Translations under genes and position numbers: made by a program
Part shown: one piece after another, positions 32,956 through 41,860 of the stretch
How positions within the stretch are numbered: position 1 is the first letter of the stretch
How the letters are laid out: every line of letters starts with the position of its first letter
The notes under the pieces: generated by a model
The model's input: the letters and a program-made list of their open reading frames with translations, nothing else
What the model was told of the DNA's origin: nothing
The model's database searches: none
Assembly: GCA_017465465.1 (NCBI GenBank)
Contig: JAFTWE010000002.1
Location: forward strand, 1-64,000
DNA: 64,000 bases
DNA from: Clostridia bacterium
GTDB lineage: Bacteria; Bacillota; Clostridia; Oscillospirales; Acutalibacteraceae
Direction: 5' to 3'

Positions 32956-33918
32956 TTAGTTGTTTGAGAGTTCGTCTGTTCGTTCTGAAATTATATATTT
33001 TGGTCTGTTCTTGACTTCGAGATATATTTTACCTACATATTCACCCACAACGCCAAGAGCGAAAAGTTCAATGCCGGAAACGAAGAAAACAACACACATC
33101 AGTGAGGGCCAGCCTGAAACAGTTTTGCTTGTAAAAAATTGTATCAAAGTCCAGACTACGCCTATGAAACTCAGTGCCGCAATCAAAAATCCTAAAACCG
33201 ATATAATTCTTATAGGTTTAATTGAAAGGCTGGTGATTCCTTCTATTGCAAGAGATAGCATTTTTGCAAGAGGATAGTGTGATTCGCCTGCGAGCCTTTC
33301 GATACGGTCATAATAAACATTTGTGCTTTTAAACCCAACCAAAGGAAACATACCGCGTAGAAACAAATTAACTTCTTCAAAATCAGAAAACGCCTCCAGG
33401 GCTCTTTTGCTTACAAGTCTGTAATCGGCATGGTTATAGACTACCTCAACGCCCATTAACCTTAATAGTTTATAGAAAGATTGAGCTGTGAATTTTTTGA
33501 AAAAGGTATCTGTTGCTCTTTGAGCACGAACACCATAAACAATATCGTTGCCTTCGTAATAAGCGTCAACCATTTTTTCCATTGCTGTTATATCATCTTG
33601 TCCGTCGCAATCGATGCTTATTGTGATATCGCAATGCTTTTTGGCTTCCATTAAACCTGCGAGCAAAGCATTTTGATGTCCGCGGTTTCGGCTTAAAGAA
33701 ATACCCGAAAAAATATTGTTTTGTTTAGAGAGAGAACAAATAATATCCCAGGTTAGGTCCTTGGAACCGTCGTTGACAAAAAGGATTTTACTTTTATCAC
33801 TTATCTTTTCTTTTTTTATCAGCAATTCCATTTCTTCCTTAAATAAGGGGGCGGTAATTGGAAGAACTTGTTGCTCATTATAGCAAGGGATAACAACATA
33901 TAAAACAGGATTTTTCAT
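32956..33918 (-). CDS. GtrB-like polyprenyl-phosphate glycosyltransferase (GT2)
   Basis: 320 residues. N-terminal GT2 domain: VIPCYNEQQVLP, FVNDGSKDLTWDII, SIDCDGQDD (D-x-D equivalent) and NHADYRLVSKRAL. Two C-terminal membrane segments (~230-255 and ~265-290) follow. This is the layout of GtrB/CsbB enzymes that make glucosyl-phosphoundecaprenol on the cytoplasmic side. Paired with the GtrII-like gene downstream. No GtrA-like flippase is seen. AGGTGAG precedes the ATG. Confidence 0.9.
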   Translation of the reverse strand: MKNPVLYVVIPCYNEQQVLPITAPLFKEEMELLIKKEKISDKSKILFVNDGSKDLTWDIICSLSKQNNIFSGISLSRNRGHQNALLAGLMEAKKHCDITISIDCDGQDDITAMEKMVDAYYEGNDIVYGVRAQRATDTFFKKFTAQSFYKLLRLMGVEVVYNHADYRLVSKRALEAFSDFEEVNLFLRGMFPLVGFKSTNVYYDRIERLAGESHYPLAKMLSLAIEGITSLSIKPIRIISVLGFLIAALSFIGVVWTLIQFFTSKTVSGWPSLMCVVFFVSGIELFALGVVGEYVGKIYLEVKNRPKYIISERTDELSNN

Positions 33919-33960
33919 TTTGTTCGCTCACCTACTTAAATAATAAAATTATCTTAAAAT

Positions 33961-33989
33961 ATGATAGCATAAAGCATTTCCTTTTTCAA
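33961..33989 (-). promoter_or_regulatory. Promoter of gtrB-gtrII-like operon
   Basis: On the minus strand: TTGAAA (33989-33984), 17-bp spacer, TATCAT (33966-33961). Confidence 0.7.
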
Positions 33990-34039
33990 GACTATAGTTT
34001 CGAGGCGGAACAGAATATCAATTTTAGCTTATTTTATCA

Positions 34040-34068
34040 TTGCAAAGCTGTTTTGGTTGTGGTATATT
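34040..34068 (+). promoter_or_regulatory. Promoter of MFS transporter
   Basis: TTGCAA (34040-34045), 17-bp spacer, TATATT (34063-34068). Confidence 0.65.
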
Positions 34069-34097
34069 AAGGGGCGATTAGTTTTTTGGAGGAAGTT

Positions 34098-35345
34098 ATG
34101 TCAGCTCAGAACTTTAAAAGAACAAAATTTGCCTGTTATACGGCGTATTTCACGATGTCATCAATTTTCAGCTTACCGCCCCTTTTGTTTGTAACCTTGC
34201 GTGAAACCTTCGGGATTTCCTACACTTTATTGGGTACGCTGGTGCTTACAAATTTCTGCACTCAGTTGACTGTGGATTTGATTTTTACTCTCTTTTCAAA
34301 GCACTTCAATGTGAAAAAGGTGGTTAAGGCTATGCCGCTTATCACCTCGGCGGGGCTTTTGATTTATGCAATTATGCCTTCGTTCTTCCCTCAGCATGCT
34401 TATGCATGGTTGCTTGTGGGAACGGTGATTTTCTCCGTTTCGGCAGGTCTTTCGGAAGTGCTTCTCAGCCCTGTGATTGCGGCAATACCGTCAAAAAATC
34501 CCCAAAAGGATATGAGCTTGCTTCATTCACTTTATGCCTTTGGCGTTTTTTCGGTTGTTGTGATAAGCACGCTGTTCTTCAAGCTTTTTGGCGCTGAAAA
34601 CTGGATGTATCTTACCATCTTTTTTGCCTGTCTTCCTGTTAGTGCTGCGGTTTTGTTTATGACCTCTCCGATGCCGGATATGAGCGTCAGTGACACAGGG
34701 AGCAAAAATCTTTCATCAACCAAAAAGAAAGCAGTGGGTCTTGCTCTTTGCACCGCGTGCATTTTCTTCGGAAGCTGTGCTGAAAACGCAATGTCTAACT
34801 GGATTTCGGGATTTATGGAAAATGCCCTGCACATTGATAAGGCGTTAGGAGATATTCTCGGAATGGCAATGTTTGCAATTCTTCTTGGTGTTGCAAGAAT
34901 TATGTATGCAAAATACGGCAAAAATATCTTCCGCGTTCTTCTTTGCGGAATGATTGGTGCGGCTGTGTGTTATGTGGTTGCAGGTTTTTCGTCGGGAGTT
35001 GTTCCTGCTTTTGCGGCGTGCATATTAACAGGACTTTTTACTGCTATGCTCTGGCCCGGAACGCTTATTATGATGGAAGAAAATATTCCCGGTGCAGGAG
35101 TTGCCGCATATGCTCTGATGGCTTCCGGCGGTGACCTTGGTGCTTCGGTAGCGCCTCAACTTATGGGAATTGTTGTTGATAAAGTGTCACTTACCTCTTT
35201 TGCGGCGGAAATTGGTGCAAGCTTTAACCTGACCGCTGAGCAGGTGGGAATGAAAGCAGGAATGCTTGTAAACTCGATTTTCCCGATTATCGGCATTGTT
35301 GTGGTGCTTGTATGTATGAGATATTTTAAAAAGAACAAGGCATAA
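34098..35345 (+). CDS. Major facilitator superfamily transporter
   Basis: 415 residues with about 12 hydrophobic segments and a charged central loop (~195-215), the standard MFS layout. It opens with FACYTAYFTMSSIFSLPPLLF and resembles the sugar/fucose-permease side of the superfamily, but the substrate is not readable. ATG 34098 follows TTGGAGGA. Single gene with its own promoter; the hairpin behind it also ends putP. Confidence 0.88.
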   Translation: MSAQNFKRTKFACYTAYFTMSSIFSLPPLLFVTLRETFGISYTLLGTLVLTNFCTQLTVDLIFTLFSKHFNVKKVVKAMPLITSAGLLIYAIMPSFFPQHAYAWLLVGTVIFSVSAGLSEVLLSPVIAAIPSKNPQKDMSLLHSLYAFGVFSVVVISTLFFKLFGAENWMYLTIFFACLPVSAAVLFMTSPMPDMSVSDTGSKNLSSTKKKAVGLALCTACIFFGSCAENAMSNWISGFMENALHIDKALGDILGMAMFAILLGVARIMYAKYGKNIFRVLLCGMIGAAVCYVVAGFSSGVVPAFAACILTGLFTAMLWPGTLIMMEENIPGAGVAAYALMASGGDLGASVAPQLMGIVVDKVSLTSFAAEIGASFNLTAEQVGMKAGMLVNSIFPIIGIVVVLVCMRYFKKNKA

Positions 35346-35349
35346 AAAT

Positions 35350-35376
35350 AACCCATCGGATTTTCTCCGATGGGTT
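35350..35376. terminator. Convergent terminator (MFS / putP)
   Basis: AACCCATCGGA (35350-35360), TTTTC, TCCGATGGGTT (35366-35376). On the minus strand it is followed by ATTTTTA. On the + strand only by a weak T-run. Confidence 0.85.
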
Positions 35377-35392
35377 TAGTGTTTGGAATAGA

Positions 35393-36961
35393 TTATTCGA
35401 TTTCACCTGTTTTTGCAAGTTCAAATTCTGCTTCAATTTCTTTGGAAGGCTTCTTTGTGAGAAGTGAAACAACAACGATAAACAAGCATGAAACAAGGAA
35501 TGCGGGAAGAAGCTCGTAAATGCCGAACACACCGCCGAGGGGCTTGAGGGCAAGCTTCCAGATGAATACCATTGCGGCACCTGAAACCATACCTGCGATT
35601 GCACCGGGGTAAGATGTTCTCTTCCAGAAGAGGGAGAAGAGCATAATCGGGCCGAATGTTGCGCCGAAGCCTGACCATGCGAATGATACGATATCGAAGA
35701 TAACGCTGTCTTCGTCCCAGGCAATTATAATGCCGATTGCAGTGATAACAAGGAGTGCGATTCTTGAAATCCACATAACTGATTTGTCAGATGCGTTCTT
35801 CTTGTTCTTTTCAAAAATATTCTTTGCAAAAGCTGATGATGCAATAAGAAGATAGGAGTCAGATGAGCTGATTGTTGCGGCAAGAATACCTGCCATAACA
35901 ACACCTGCAAGAAGAGCGGGAAGAAGATATTCTGAAAGGTTGATGAAAATGTTTTCTGCGCCGCCGCTTGTAAGAAGGCTTTCTTCTGTGGGGAAGAGAG
36001 AACGGCCGAGAACACCGATGAAAACTGCGGCAAAGAGAGAGATGATAACCCATACTGTTGCTATTCTTCTTGATTTTTTGAGTTCATCAGGCTTTCTGAT
36101 AGCAATGAATCTCAAAAGAACCTGAGGAATACCGAAGTAACCGAGACCCCATGATGCAGTTGAAAGAATTGTGAGAAGTCCGTATCCTGTGGGTTCACCG
36201 AACTGAGCAACACCGTTAACAACCTGCTGAACGCCGTCGGCATCTGTAACGGGAGTTGCCATACTTGTGAGTGAAAAATATCCGGGGATAGCCTGAGCGT
36301 TTGCGAGAACAGCATCAATGCCGCCTGCGTTGATTGTGCCTGTTACAAGAACTGTAACAAGGGCGATAATCATAACAACAGCCTGCATAAAGTCTGAAAC
36401 GCTTTCAGCAAGGAATCCGCCGAGGAAGGTGTAAACCACAACGAAAACTGCGCCTACGATAAGCATTGAATGATAGCTGTAACCAAAAAGGGTGCTGAAA
36501 AGCTTGCCGCAGGTTACAAAACAGCTTGAGGCATAAACAGTGAAGAAAACAAGAATAAACACAGCCGCAAGGGTCATAATGATATTCTTCTTTTCGTGAT
36601 ATCTGTTTGAGAAAAATTCGGGGATTGTGATAGCGTTGCCTGCAACAACCGAGTATCTTCTCAATCTTTTGGCAACAACAAGCCAGTTAATATAAGTACC
36701 GATTGCAAGACCGATAGCTGTCCATGCAGCGTCGGCAATTCCGCACCAATAAGCAACACCGGGGAGGCCCATAAGAAGCCAACCGCTCATGTCTGATGCT
36801 TCGGCGCTCATAGCCGCAACCCAGGGGCCGAGAGTTCTGCCGCCGATGAAATAATCTTCGGAGCTTTTGTTTGACCTTTTAGCGTAGAATAAACCGATTG
36901 CAATAACTATGAGCATATATCCTGCCATAGCTAAAAAAATCTGTAATGTTGATGAATCCAT
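35393..36961 (-). CDS. putP: Sodium/proline symporter
   Basis: Sodium:solute symporter (SSSF) of 522 residues with about 13 membrane segments. It takes up L-proline with Na+. EDYFIGGRTLGPWVAAMSAEASDMSGWLLMG (read in parts: EDYFIGGRTLGP, then SAEASDMSGWLL) is the PutP-specific N-terminus, and GAENIFINLSEYLLP and SSDSYLLIASSAF match later symporter signatures. ATG 36961 follows GGAGG by 6 bases. Single gene with a promoter that holds a perfect palindrome, so specific regulation is likely. Confidence 0.93.
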   Translation of the reverse strand: MDSSTLQIFLAMAGYMLIVIAIGLFYAKRSNKSSEDYFIGGRTLGPWVAAMSAEASDMSGWLLMGLPGVAYWCGIADAAWTAIGLAIGTYINWLVVAKRLRRYSVVAGNAITIPEFFSNRYHEKKNIIMTLAAVFILVFFTVYASSCFVTCGKLFSTLFGYSYHSMLIVGAVFVVVYTFLGGFLAESVSDFMQAVVMIIALVTVLVTGTINAGGIDAVLANAQAIPGYFSLTSMATPVTDADGVQQVVNGVAQFGEPTGYGLLTILSTASWGLGYFGIPQVLLRFIAIRKPDELKKSRRIATVWVIISLFAAVFIGVLGRSLFPTEESLLTSGGAENIFINLSEYLLPALLAGVVMAGILAATISSSDSYLLIASSAFAKNIFEKNKKNASDKSVMWISRIALLVITAIGIIIAWDEDSVIFDIVSFAWSGFGATFGPIMLFSLFWKRTSYPGAIAGMVSGAAMVFIWKLALKPLGGVFGIYELLPAFLVSCLFIVVVSLLTKKPSKEIEAEFELAKTGEIE

Positions 36962-36992
36962 CATATTCCTCCGTTTCAATAAACATAGGGGA

Positions 36993-37021
36993 AGTATACC
37001 ACATAATTTTATGTTTGTAAA
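36993..37021 (-). promoter_or_regulatory. putP promoter with palindromic operator candidate
   Basis: On the minus strand: TTTACA (37021-37016), 17-bp spacer, TATACT (36998-36993). The palindrome ACATAA-TT-TTATGT (37001-37014) fills the spacer, a typical place for a repressor. Confidence 0.7.
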
Positions 37022-37126
37022 GTGCTAAAGTAATTTGACTTTCAAAAAAAGAATAATGTCAAATGATATGGAAAAATGCAAAGCAATGTGTTACAATGAC
37101 CTCAATATGGAAACAGGAGGCAAACT

Positions 37127-38473
37127 ATGATTAAGCTTGAACTTACAAACTATGATATTTTTCCCAAGGTGTTTCCTTGTGATAAGGAAATTGAAATTAC
37201 CGTTAAACCGTTAGGGCTTCACGTTGCTTTTTCGGGTGAATATACAATCGGCTTGCGTGAGCTGACTCAGGGCAACAATCTGCGATACCCTGAAAGAAAA
37301 AATCTTGTAGAATACAAGGTTACTCCCGATGCTGACGGATGCCTTCGCTTTAAGCACTCCTTCAGAGGGGAGCAGGAGCATTATGTTGATATTATGAAGG
37401 ATGACAAGCGTGTTGTCCGCCTTTCGGTTTATTCTCTTTTGCCCGACCTTGTGGGCAGATACCCGTTCAGAGGGGATTTGCACATGCACACCTGCCGTTC
37501 AGACGGCAGACAGGCTCCTGCAATAGTTGCCGCAGAATACAGAAAAAACGGCTATGACTTCCTTGCAATGACTGACCACGATGTTTATTATGCTTCGCTT
37601 GAGGCAATCAACACATACAAGGATGTGCCTATTGAATTTAACCTTGTAACGGGTGAAGAGGTTCACCTTGAGGGCAATGATATTCATATTGTAAATTTCG
37701 GCGGTAAATACAGCGTTAATGCTCTTATGCCCGGCGACCACCATATTGATGTAGGCCCGTCAAAGGAGCTTCGTTCACTTGACGGTGAATGCCCTGATAT
37801 TATCAGCGTTGAGGAGTATAAGCGCCAGGTAAACGAGCTTGCCGAAACCTTGAGTATTCCCGACGGAATAGAAAAGTTTACCTACGCCGCTTGTGTGTGG
37901 ATTTTTAATCATATTAAAAAGGCCGACGGCCTCGGAATTTTCTGCCATCCTTACTGGATTCAGAATGTTTTTCAGGTTCCCGAAAATCTTGTGGAATATA
38001 TGATGGAAACTCAGCCCTTTGATGCATTTGAGGTGCTTGGCGGTGAGGCTTATTTTGAGCAGAACGGTTTCCAGGCGGCAAGATATTATGATGACAGAAT
38101 AAAGGGCAGGCATTATCCAATTGTGGGCAGTACCGACAGCCACGGCTGTGTTCATAATGATAACGGCTTTGTAGCCTCCACAATCGTTTTTGCTCCCGAA
38201 AATACAAGAGAGGGAATTATTTCTTCAATTAAAGATTTTTATTCTGTTGCCGTTGACTCAATCAGCAAGGAGCTTCGCCTTGTGGGTGAAACACGCTTTG
38301 TCCGTTACGGATGCTTTCTTCTTCGTGAATTTTTCACTCTTCACGACGAGCTTGTTTTTGAAGAAGGCAGACTTATGAAAGATTATGCTTGCGGTGATGA
38401 GGATGCCGCAAGACTTCTTAAAGCAATCAACGGAAGAATGAAAAAACAACGCGAAAAATATTTTGCTTTTTAG
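37127..38473 (+). CDS. PHP-domain metal-dependent phosphoesterase
   Basis: 448 residues. After a ~115-residue beta-rich N-terminal domain comes a PHP domain: RGDLHMHTCRSDG (first metal-binding motif), TDHD (second), GEEVH and later GIFCHPYW and GSTDSHG. The metal ligands of motifs I-IV are present, so a hydrolytic phosphoesterase or nuclease-like activity is expected. The substrate is unknown. CAGGAGG lies 8 bases before the ATG. The Gfo/Idh/MocA genes follow on the same strand. Confidence 0.85.
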   Translation: MIKLELTNYDIFPKVFPCDKEIEITVKPLGLHVAFSGEYTIGLRELTQGNNLRYPERKNLVEYKVTPDADGCLRFKHSFRGEQEHYVDIMKDDKRVVRLSVYSLLPDLVGRYPFRGDLHMHTCRSDGRQAPAIVAAEYRKNGYDFLAMTDHDVYYASLEAINTYKDVPIEFNLVTGEEVHLEGNDIHIVNFGGKYSVNALMPGDHHIDVGPSKELRSLDGECPDIISVEEYKRQVNELAETLSIPDGIEKFTYAACVWIFNHIKKADGLGIFCHPYWIQNVFQVPENLVEYMMETQPFDAFEVLGGEAYFEQNGFQAARYYDDRIKGRHYPIVGSTDSHGCVHNDNGFVASTIVFAPENTREGIISSIKDFYSVAVDSISKELRLVGETRFVRYGCFLLREFFTLHDELVFEEGRLMKDYACGDEDAARLLKAINGRMKKQREKYFAF

Positions 38474-38474
38474 G

Positions 38475-38502
38475 TTGATTTATTTGAGCGTTGTGATAAA
38501 AT
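38475..38502 (+). promoter_or_regulatory. Promoter of Gfo/Idh/MocA gene pair
   Basis: TTGATT (38475-38480), 16-bp spacer, TAAAAT (38497-38502). Confidence 0.55.
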
Positions 38503-38534
38503 GCAGATAATGTCACAGATACGGAGGTATTGTT

Positions 38535-39482
38535 ATGTTAAAAGTCGGTCTTGTAGGCGTCGGCGGAATCAGCGGCGCACACATCCCTGCATGGGAAGCT
38601 ATGGAGGATGCAGAGCTTGTTGCTCTTTGCGATATTCGCTCTGAAAGAATGGAGAATTATCAGTCCAAGCGTTGTTATCTTGATTTTGATGAAATGCTGG
38701 AAAATGAAGAGCTTGATATTCTTGACATCTGCCTTCCTACATATCTTCACGCAGATTTTGCGGTTAAGGCAATGGAAAAGGGCATCAATGTTGTAACAGA
38801 AAAGCCCATTTCTTTAAAAGAAGAGGATGTTGAAAGGGTATATTCAACAGCCGCAAAAAATAATGTTAAGTTTATGGTAGCTCAGGTGCTTCGCTTCTGG
38901 CCTGAATATGAGGTACTTAAAGAAATTTATGACACCCAAAAATACGGCAAGCTTCTTTCGGGCACAATGCTTCGCCTTGGCGGTTATCCCCGTTGGAGCT
39001 GGGATAACTGGATGATGGATGAAAAACGAAGCGGACTTGTTCCCTTTGATTTGCATATTCACGACCTTGATTTTATGGTTTACGCTTTTGGTAAGCCCGA
39101 GGTTAATTTCCAGTACCGTTCAAAATTACCTAATCAGGATTTCATCAGCGTTTCATATAACTTCGGTGATTTTTCGGTAAACTGTGAATCCTCATGGTAT
39201 GCTATTCGTTATCCCTTTACTGCGGAATTCCGTTTTCAGTTTGAAAAGGCTGTTGTAGCCTGGGAAAATGACGAAATGAAGATTTATACAACAGAACAGG
39301 ATGAGCCTATTAACCTCACTCAGCAGGCTGAGGGCGACACAGGCAACATCAATCTTCCCAAGAGCGATGCTTACGCTAACGAGCTTATCTATTTTAAAGA
39401 TTGTGTTAAAAACAATCTTCCTGTTGAAAAGGTTAAGGCTGACGAGCTTGAATGTGTATTGAAAATTCTTAACAATTTATAA
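38535..39482 (+). CDS. Gfo/Idh/MocA family oxidoreductase
   Basis: 315 residues. N-terminal NAD(P)-binding Rossmann domain (VGLVGVGGISGAHIPAW) and the TEKPISL motif whose Lys helps catalysis. The C-terminal alpha/beta domain has the substrate-site region PFDLHIHDLDFM. Members oxidise or reduce sugars and inositols. A 15-base gap to the second dehydrogenase indicates one transcript and a shared pathway. Specific sugar unknown. ACGGAGG upstream. Confidence 0.9.
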   Translation: MLKVGLVGVGGISGAHIPAWEAMEDAELVALCDIRSERMENYQSKRCYLDFDEMLENEELDILDICLPTYLHADFAVKAMEKGINVVTEKPISLKEEDVERVYSTAAKNNVKFMVAQVLRFWPEYEVLKEIYDTQKYGKLLSGTMLRLGGYPRWSWDNWMMDEKRSGLVPFDLHIHDLDFMVYAFGKPEVNFQYRSKLPNQDFISVSYNFGDFSVNCESSWYAIRYPFTAEFRFQFEKAVVAWENDEMKIYTTEQDEPINLTQQAEGDTGNINLPKSDAYANELIYFKDCVKNNLPVEKVKADELECVLKILNNL

Positions 39483-39497
39483 TTAGGAGAAAAAATT

Positions 39498-40526
39498 ATG
39501 GAAAAGAAACTTGTAGTCGGTAACATCGGCATGATGTTTGGTATGGCTCATCTTGAAGGAGCTATGGGTTACGATGCCGAAATTGCTTTGATTTGTGACA
39601 GCAACCCCGAAACCCTTGCCGCCGCAGGCAAAAAGTATAATATCCCTGAAGAAAAATGGTGCACAGATTATCACGACATTATCAATAATAAAGATATAAA
39701 TGTTGTTTCTGTTGCAATTCCCGACCAGCAGCACAAGCAGGTTTGCATTGAGCTTCTTAACGCAGGCAAGCACGTTCTTTGCGAAAAACCCCTTGCTCTC
39801 ACAAGAGAAGACATTGATGAAATCGTAAGAGTAGCAGAAGCATCAAACTGTAAATTTATGGTTGGTCAGATTTGCCGTTTTACTCCTTCATTTGAAAAGG
39901 CAAAGGAGCTTATTGATAACGGCACACTTGGCGAGATTTATTTTGTTGAATCTGAATATGCTCACGACTATATGAACATTGTTAAAACAAAGTTTGGTGA
40001 CGGCAACTGGCGCGCAGACCCCAACCGTCACGGCCTTATCGGCGGCGGATGCCACGCGGTTGACCTTCTTCGTTGGCTTGCAGGCGACCCTGAGGAGGTA
40101 TTTGCTTACGGTACTCACAAGGCTCTTCTCACAGTTCCTTATGACGATGCAACTGTTGCTATTATGAAATTCCCCAACGGCGTTGCAGGCAAGGTTTTTG
40201 TTTCAACAGGCTGTAAGCGTGACTACACAATGCGTACAGTAATTTACGGCACAAAGGGAACTCTTATTTGTGACAACACTTCACCAACAATGCAGCTTTT
40301 TGTTGCTGATGAAAACGGTGTAGCTCCCGAAAAGCCCGAAATTGTTGAGGTTGAGGTTAATAACCATAACGCTATCAAAGAATTTGCAGTTTTTGCAGAT
40401 GCTATTCTTAACGATAAGCCTGTTCTCACCGATGCAAGAGAGGGCGCAAAAACAGTTGCCGCCTGCCTTGCGATTGTTGAATCTTCCGTTACAGGCAAAA
40501 TAGTAAAACCAAATTACGAGTTTTAA
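39498..40526 (+). CDS. Gfo/Idh/MocA family oxidoreductase
   Basis: 342 residues, second dehydrogenase of the pair. NAD(P)-domain, CEKPLALTREDID with the catalytic Lys, and GGGCHAVDLLRWLAGDP, the substrate/proton-relay region with His. The N-terminal glycine motif is unusual (GNIGMMFGMAHLEG rather than GxGxxG), which may change cofactor binding. Acts on an unknown sugar, probably in series with the upstream enzyme. TTAGGAG 9 bases before the ATG. Confidence 0.9.
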   Translation: MEKKLVVGNIGMMFGMAHLEGAMGYDAEIALICDSNPETLAAAGKKYNIPEEKWCTDYHDIINNKDINVVSVAIPDQQHKQVCIELLNAGKHVLCEKPLALTREDIDEIVRVAEASNCKFMVGQICRFTPSFEKAKELIDNGTLGEIYFVESEYAHDYMNIVKTKFGDGNWRADPNRHGLIGGGCHAVDLLRWLAGDPEEVFAYGTHKALLTVPYDDATVAIMKFPNGVAGKVFVSTGCKRDYTMRTVIYGTKGTLICDNTSPTMQLFVADENGVAPEKPEIVEVEVNNHNAIKEFAVFADAILNDKPVLTDAREGAKTVAACLAIVESSVTGKIVKPNYEF

Positions 40527-40531
40527 TGAAA

Positions 40532-40572
40532 AAGGCTATCTCACAAAAATGAGATAGCCTTGATTTTATTTT
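40532..40572. terminator. Convergent bidirectional terminator
   Basis: AAGGCTATCTCA (40532-40543), CAAAAA, TGAGATAGCCTT (40550-40561), then GATTTTATTTTG on +. On the minus strand TTTTTCATT follows. A 12-bp perfect stem. Confidence 0.92.
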
Positions 40573-41858
40573 GTGAAATTAGGGAGATAAGCGCCGCCTT
40601 TGATTAACGACTGTTGAAGCTCCTTTATCGAAATGCTTCTGACATCTTCTTTTTCGCAAGCGAGGGCCGCCGCTGTGCCTGCCGCCTCACCGGTGATGAA
40701 GCACCCCGGCATTACCCTGATTGATGCCTGCATCTGACGGTCAGTTCCGATGCATCTGCCTGCAACCAAAGCATTTTTGAATGAAACGGGAATCAGACAG
40801 CGATAGGGAATACCGTAGGATTCACCGCTTTTATATCTGAGAGAGGAGCGGTATTCCTTAGAAAAGCGTTCATATTCCTTCTTGGCGGTGCTCATAACGT
40901 GAATGTCAACAGGGTAGCAGTATCGTCCGATTTCATCCTCAAAAACCGAGCGATTGATAAAATCGTCAACATTTAAGGTGTAGTCGCATTTTATGCGCCG
41001 CGATTCTCTTACTCCGAGTGTTGCGGCAGTCGATACAAGACGGAGATTTTTATAACCGCTGAAATATCGCTTGAAATAGTTTTCAAATTCTACCATAGAC
41101 TTTCTGCCCCAAAGCATACCGTCGGTGAGTTCAGCTTCATCCACAGGGTCTATGTTAAATATGTGGCCGATATTACCGCCGCTTATTGAGTCGTTACCGT
41201 GAAAAAATCCGGGGATATGTCTGTCTTCATAGCTCAGAACACCGTCTTTATAAGCTTGCTCAACATGCTTGTTCCAAGGCTCGTTACACTCTTCTTTGTC
41301 TATACCCGACCAGATACTGCAAAGAGTGGGCGGCATAACATTGCCGTCAGCATCACCTTTTTCGTATTCACCGCCGCCAAAAGCGCAAAGGTCGCCATCG
41401 CCTGTGCAGTCAATATAAATTTTGGCCTTAACAGCAAAAAGACCGCTTTTTGAGCCGAGAATAACGCCTTCTATAGCATTGTCTTTAACAATTACATCGT
41501 AAACGGTAGTAAAAAAAGAGAACTTAACGCCTGCCTCAGTGATGATATCATCATAAGCTCTTTTCAGCTCTTCGGTGTCAAGGGTGGTCCAATTTCTTAA
41601 TGCAACGGCATTTTTCAGCTTTTGGCGTATTTCATAGCCGATTCCGTTAGATAGAATATTTACTCCGTCATCAAATGGTGCAAATGCGGGTACAAGCCCT
41701 GAGGTGCCTAAACCGCCAAAGCATCCGGAAGCTTCGGCTAAAAAGACCTGCTTCCCCATTCTTGCCGCCGCAACCGCCGCTGCAATGCCTGCTGCACCGC
41801 CGCCTGCCACAAAAACGTCAGTTATGTACTTGAAATCTAAATTTTTTTGATAAATCAT
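40566..41858 (-). CDS. FAD-dependent oxidoreductase
   Basis: 430 residues of the FAD_oxidored type. N-terminal dinucleotide site VAGGGAAGIAAAVAAARMG and EASGCFGGLGTSGLV, mid-protein YIDCTGDGDLCAFGG, and the C-terminal CIGTDRQMQASIRVMPGC flavin-closing block. Enzymes of this group accept unknown hydroxy or sugar-like substrates. It starts 2 bases after the acetyltransferase stop, without a clear ribosome-binding site, so translation is probably coupled. It faces the two sugar-type dehydrogenases across a shared terminator. Confidence 0.85.
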   Translation of the reverse strand: MIYQKNLDFKYITDVFVAGGGAAGIAAAVAAARMGKQVFLAEASGCFGGLGTSGLVPAFAPFDDGVNILSNGIGYEIRQKLKNAVALRNWTTLDTEELKRAYDDIITEAGVKFSFFTTVYDVIVKDNAIEGVILGSKSGLFAVKAKIYIDCTGDGDLCAFGGGEYEKGDADGNVMPPTLCSIWSGIDKEECNEPWNKHVEQAYKDGVLSYEDRHIPGFFHGNDSISGGNIGHIFNIDPVDEAELTDGMLWGRKSMVEFENYFKRYFSGYKNLRLVSTAATLGVRESRRIKCDYTLNVDDFINRSVFEDEIGRYCYPVDIHVMSTAKKEYERFSKEYRSSLRYKSGESYGIPYRCLIPVSFKNALVAGRCIGTDRQMQASIRVMPGCFITGEAAGTAAALACEKEDVRSISIKELQQSLIKGGAYLPNFTK

Positions 41859-41860
41859 TT

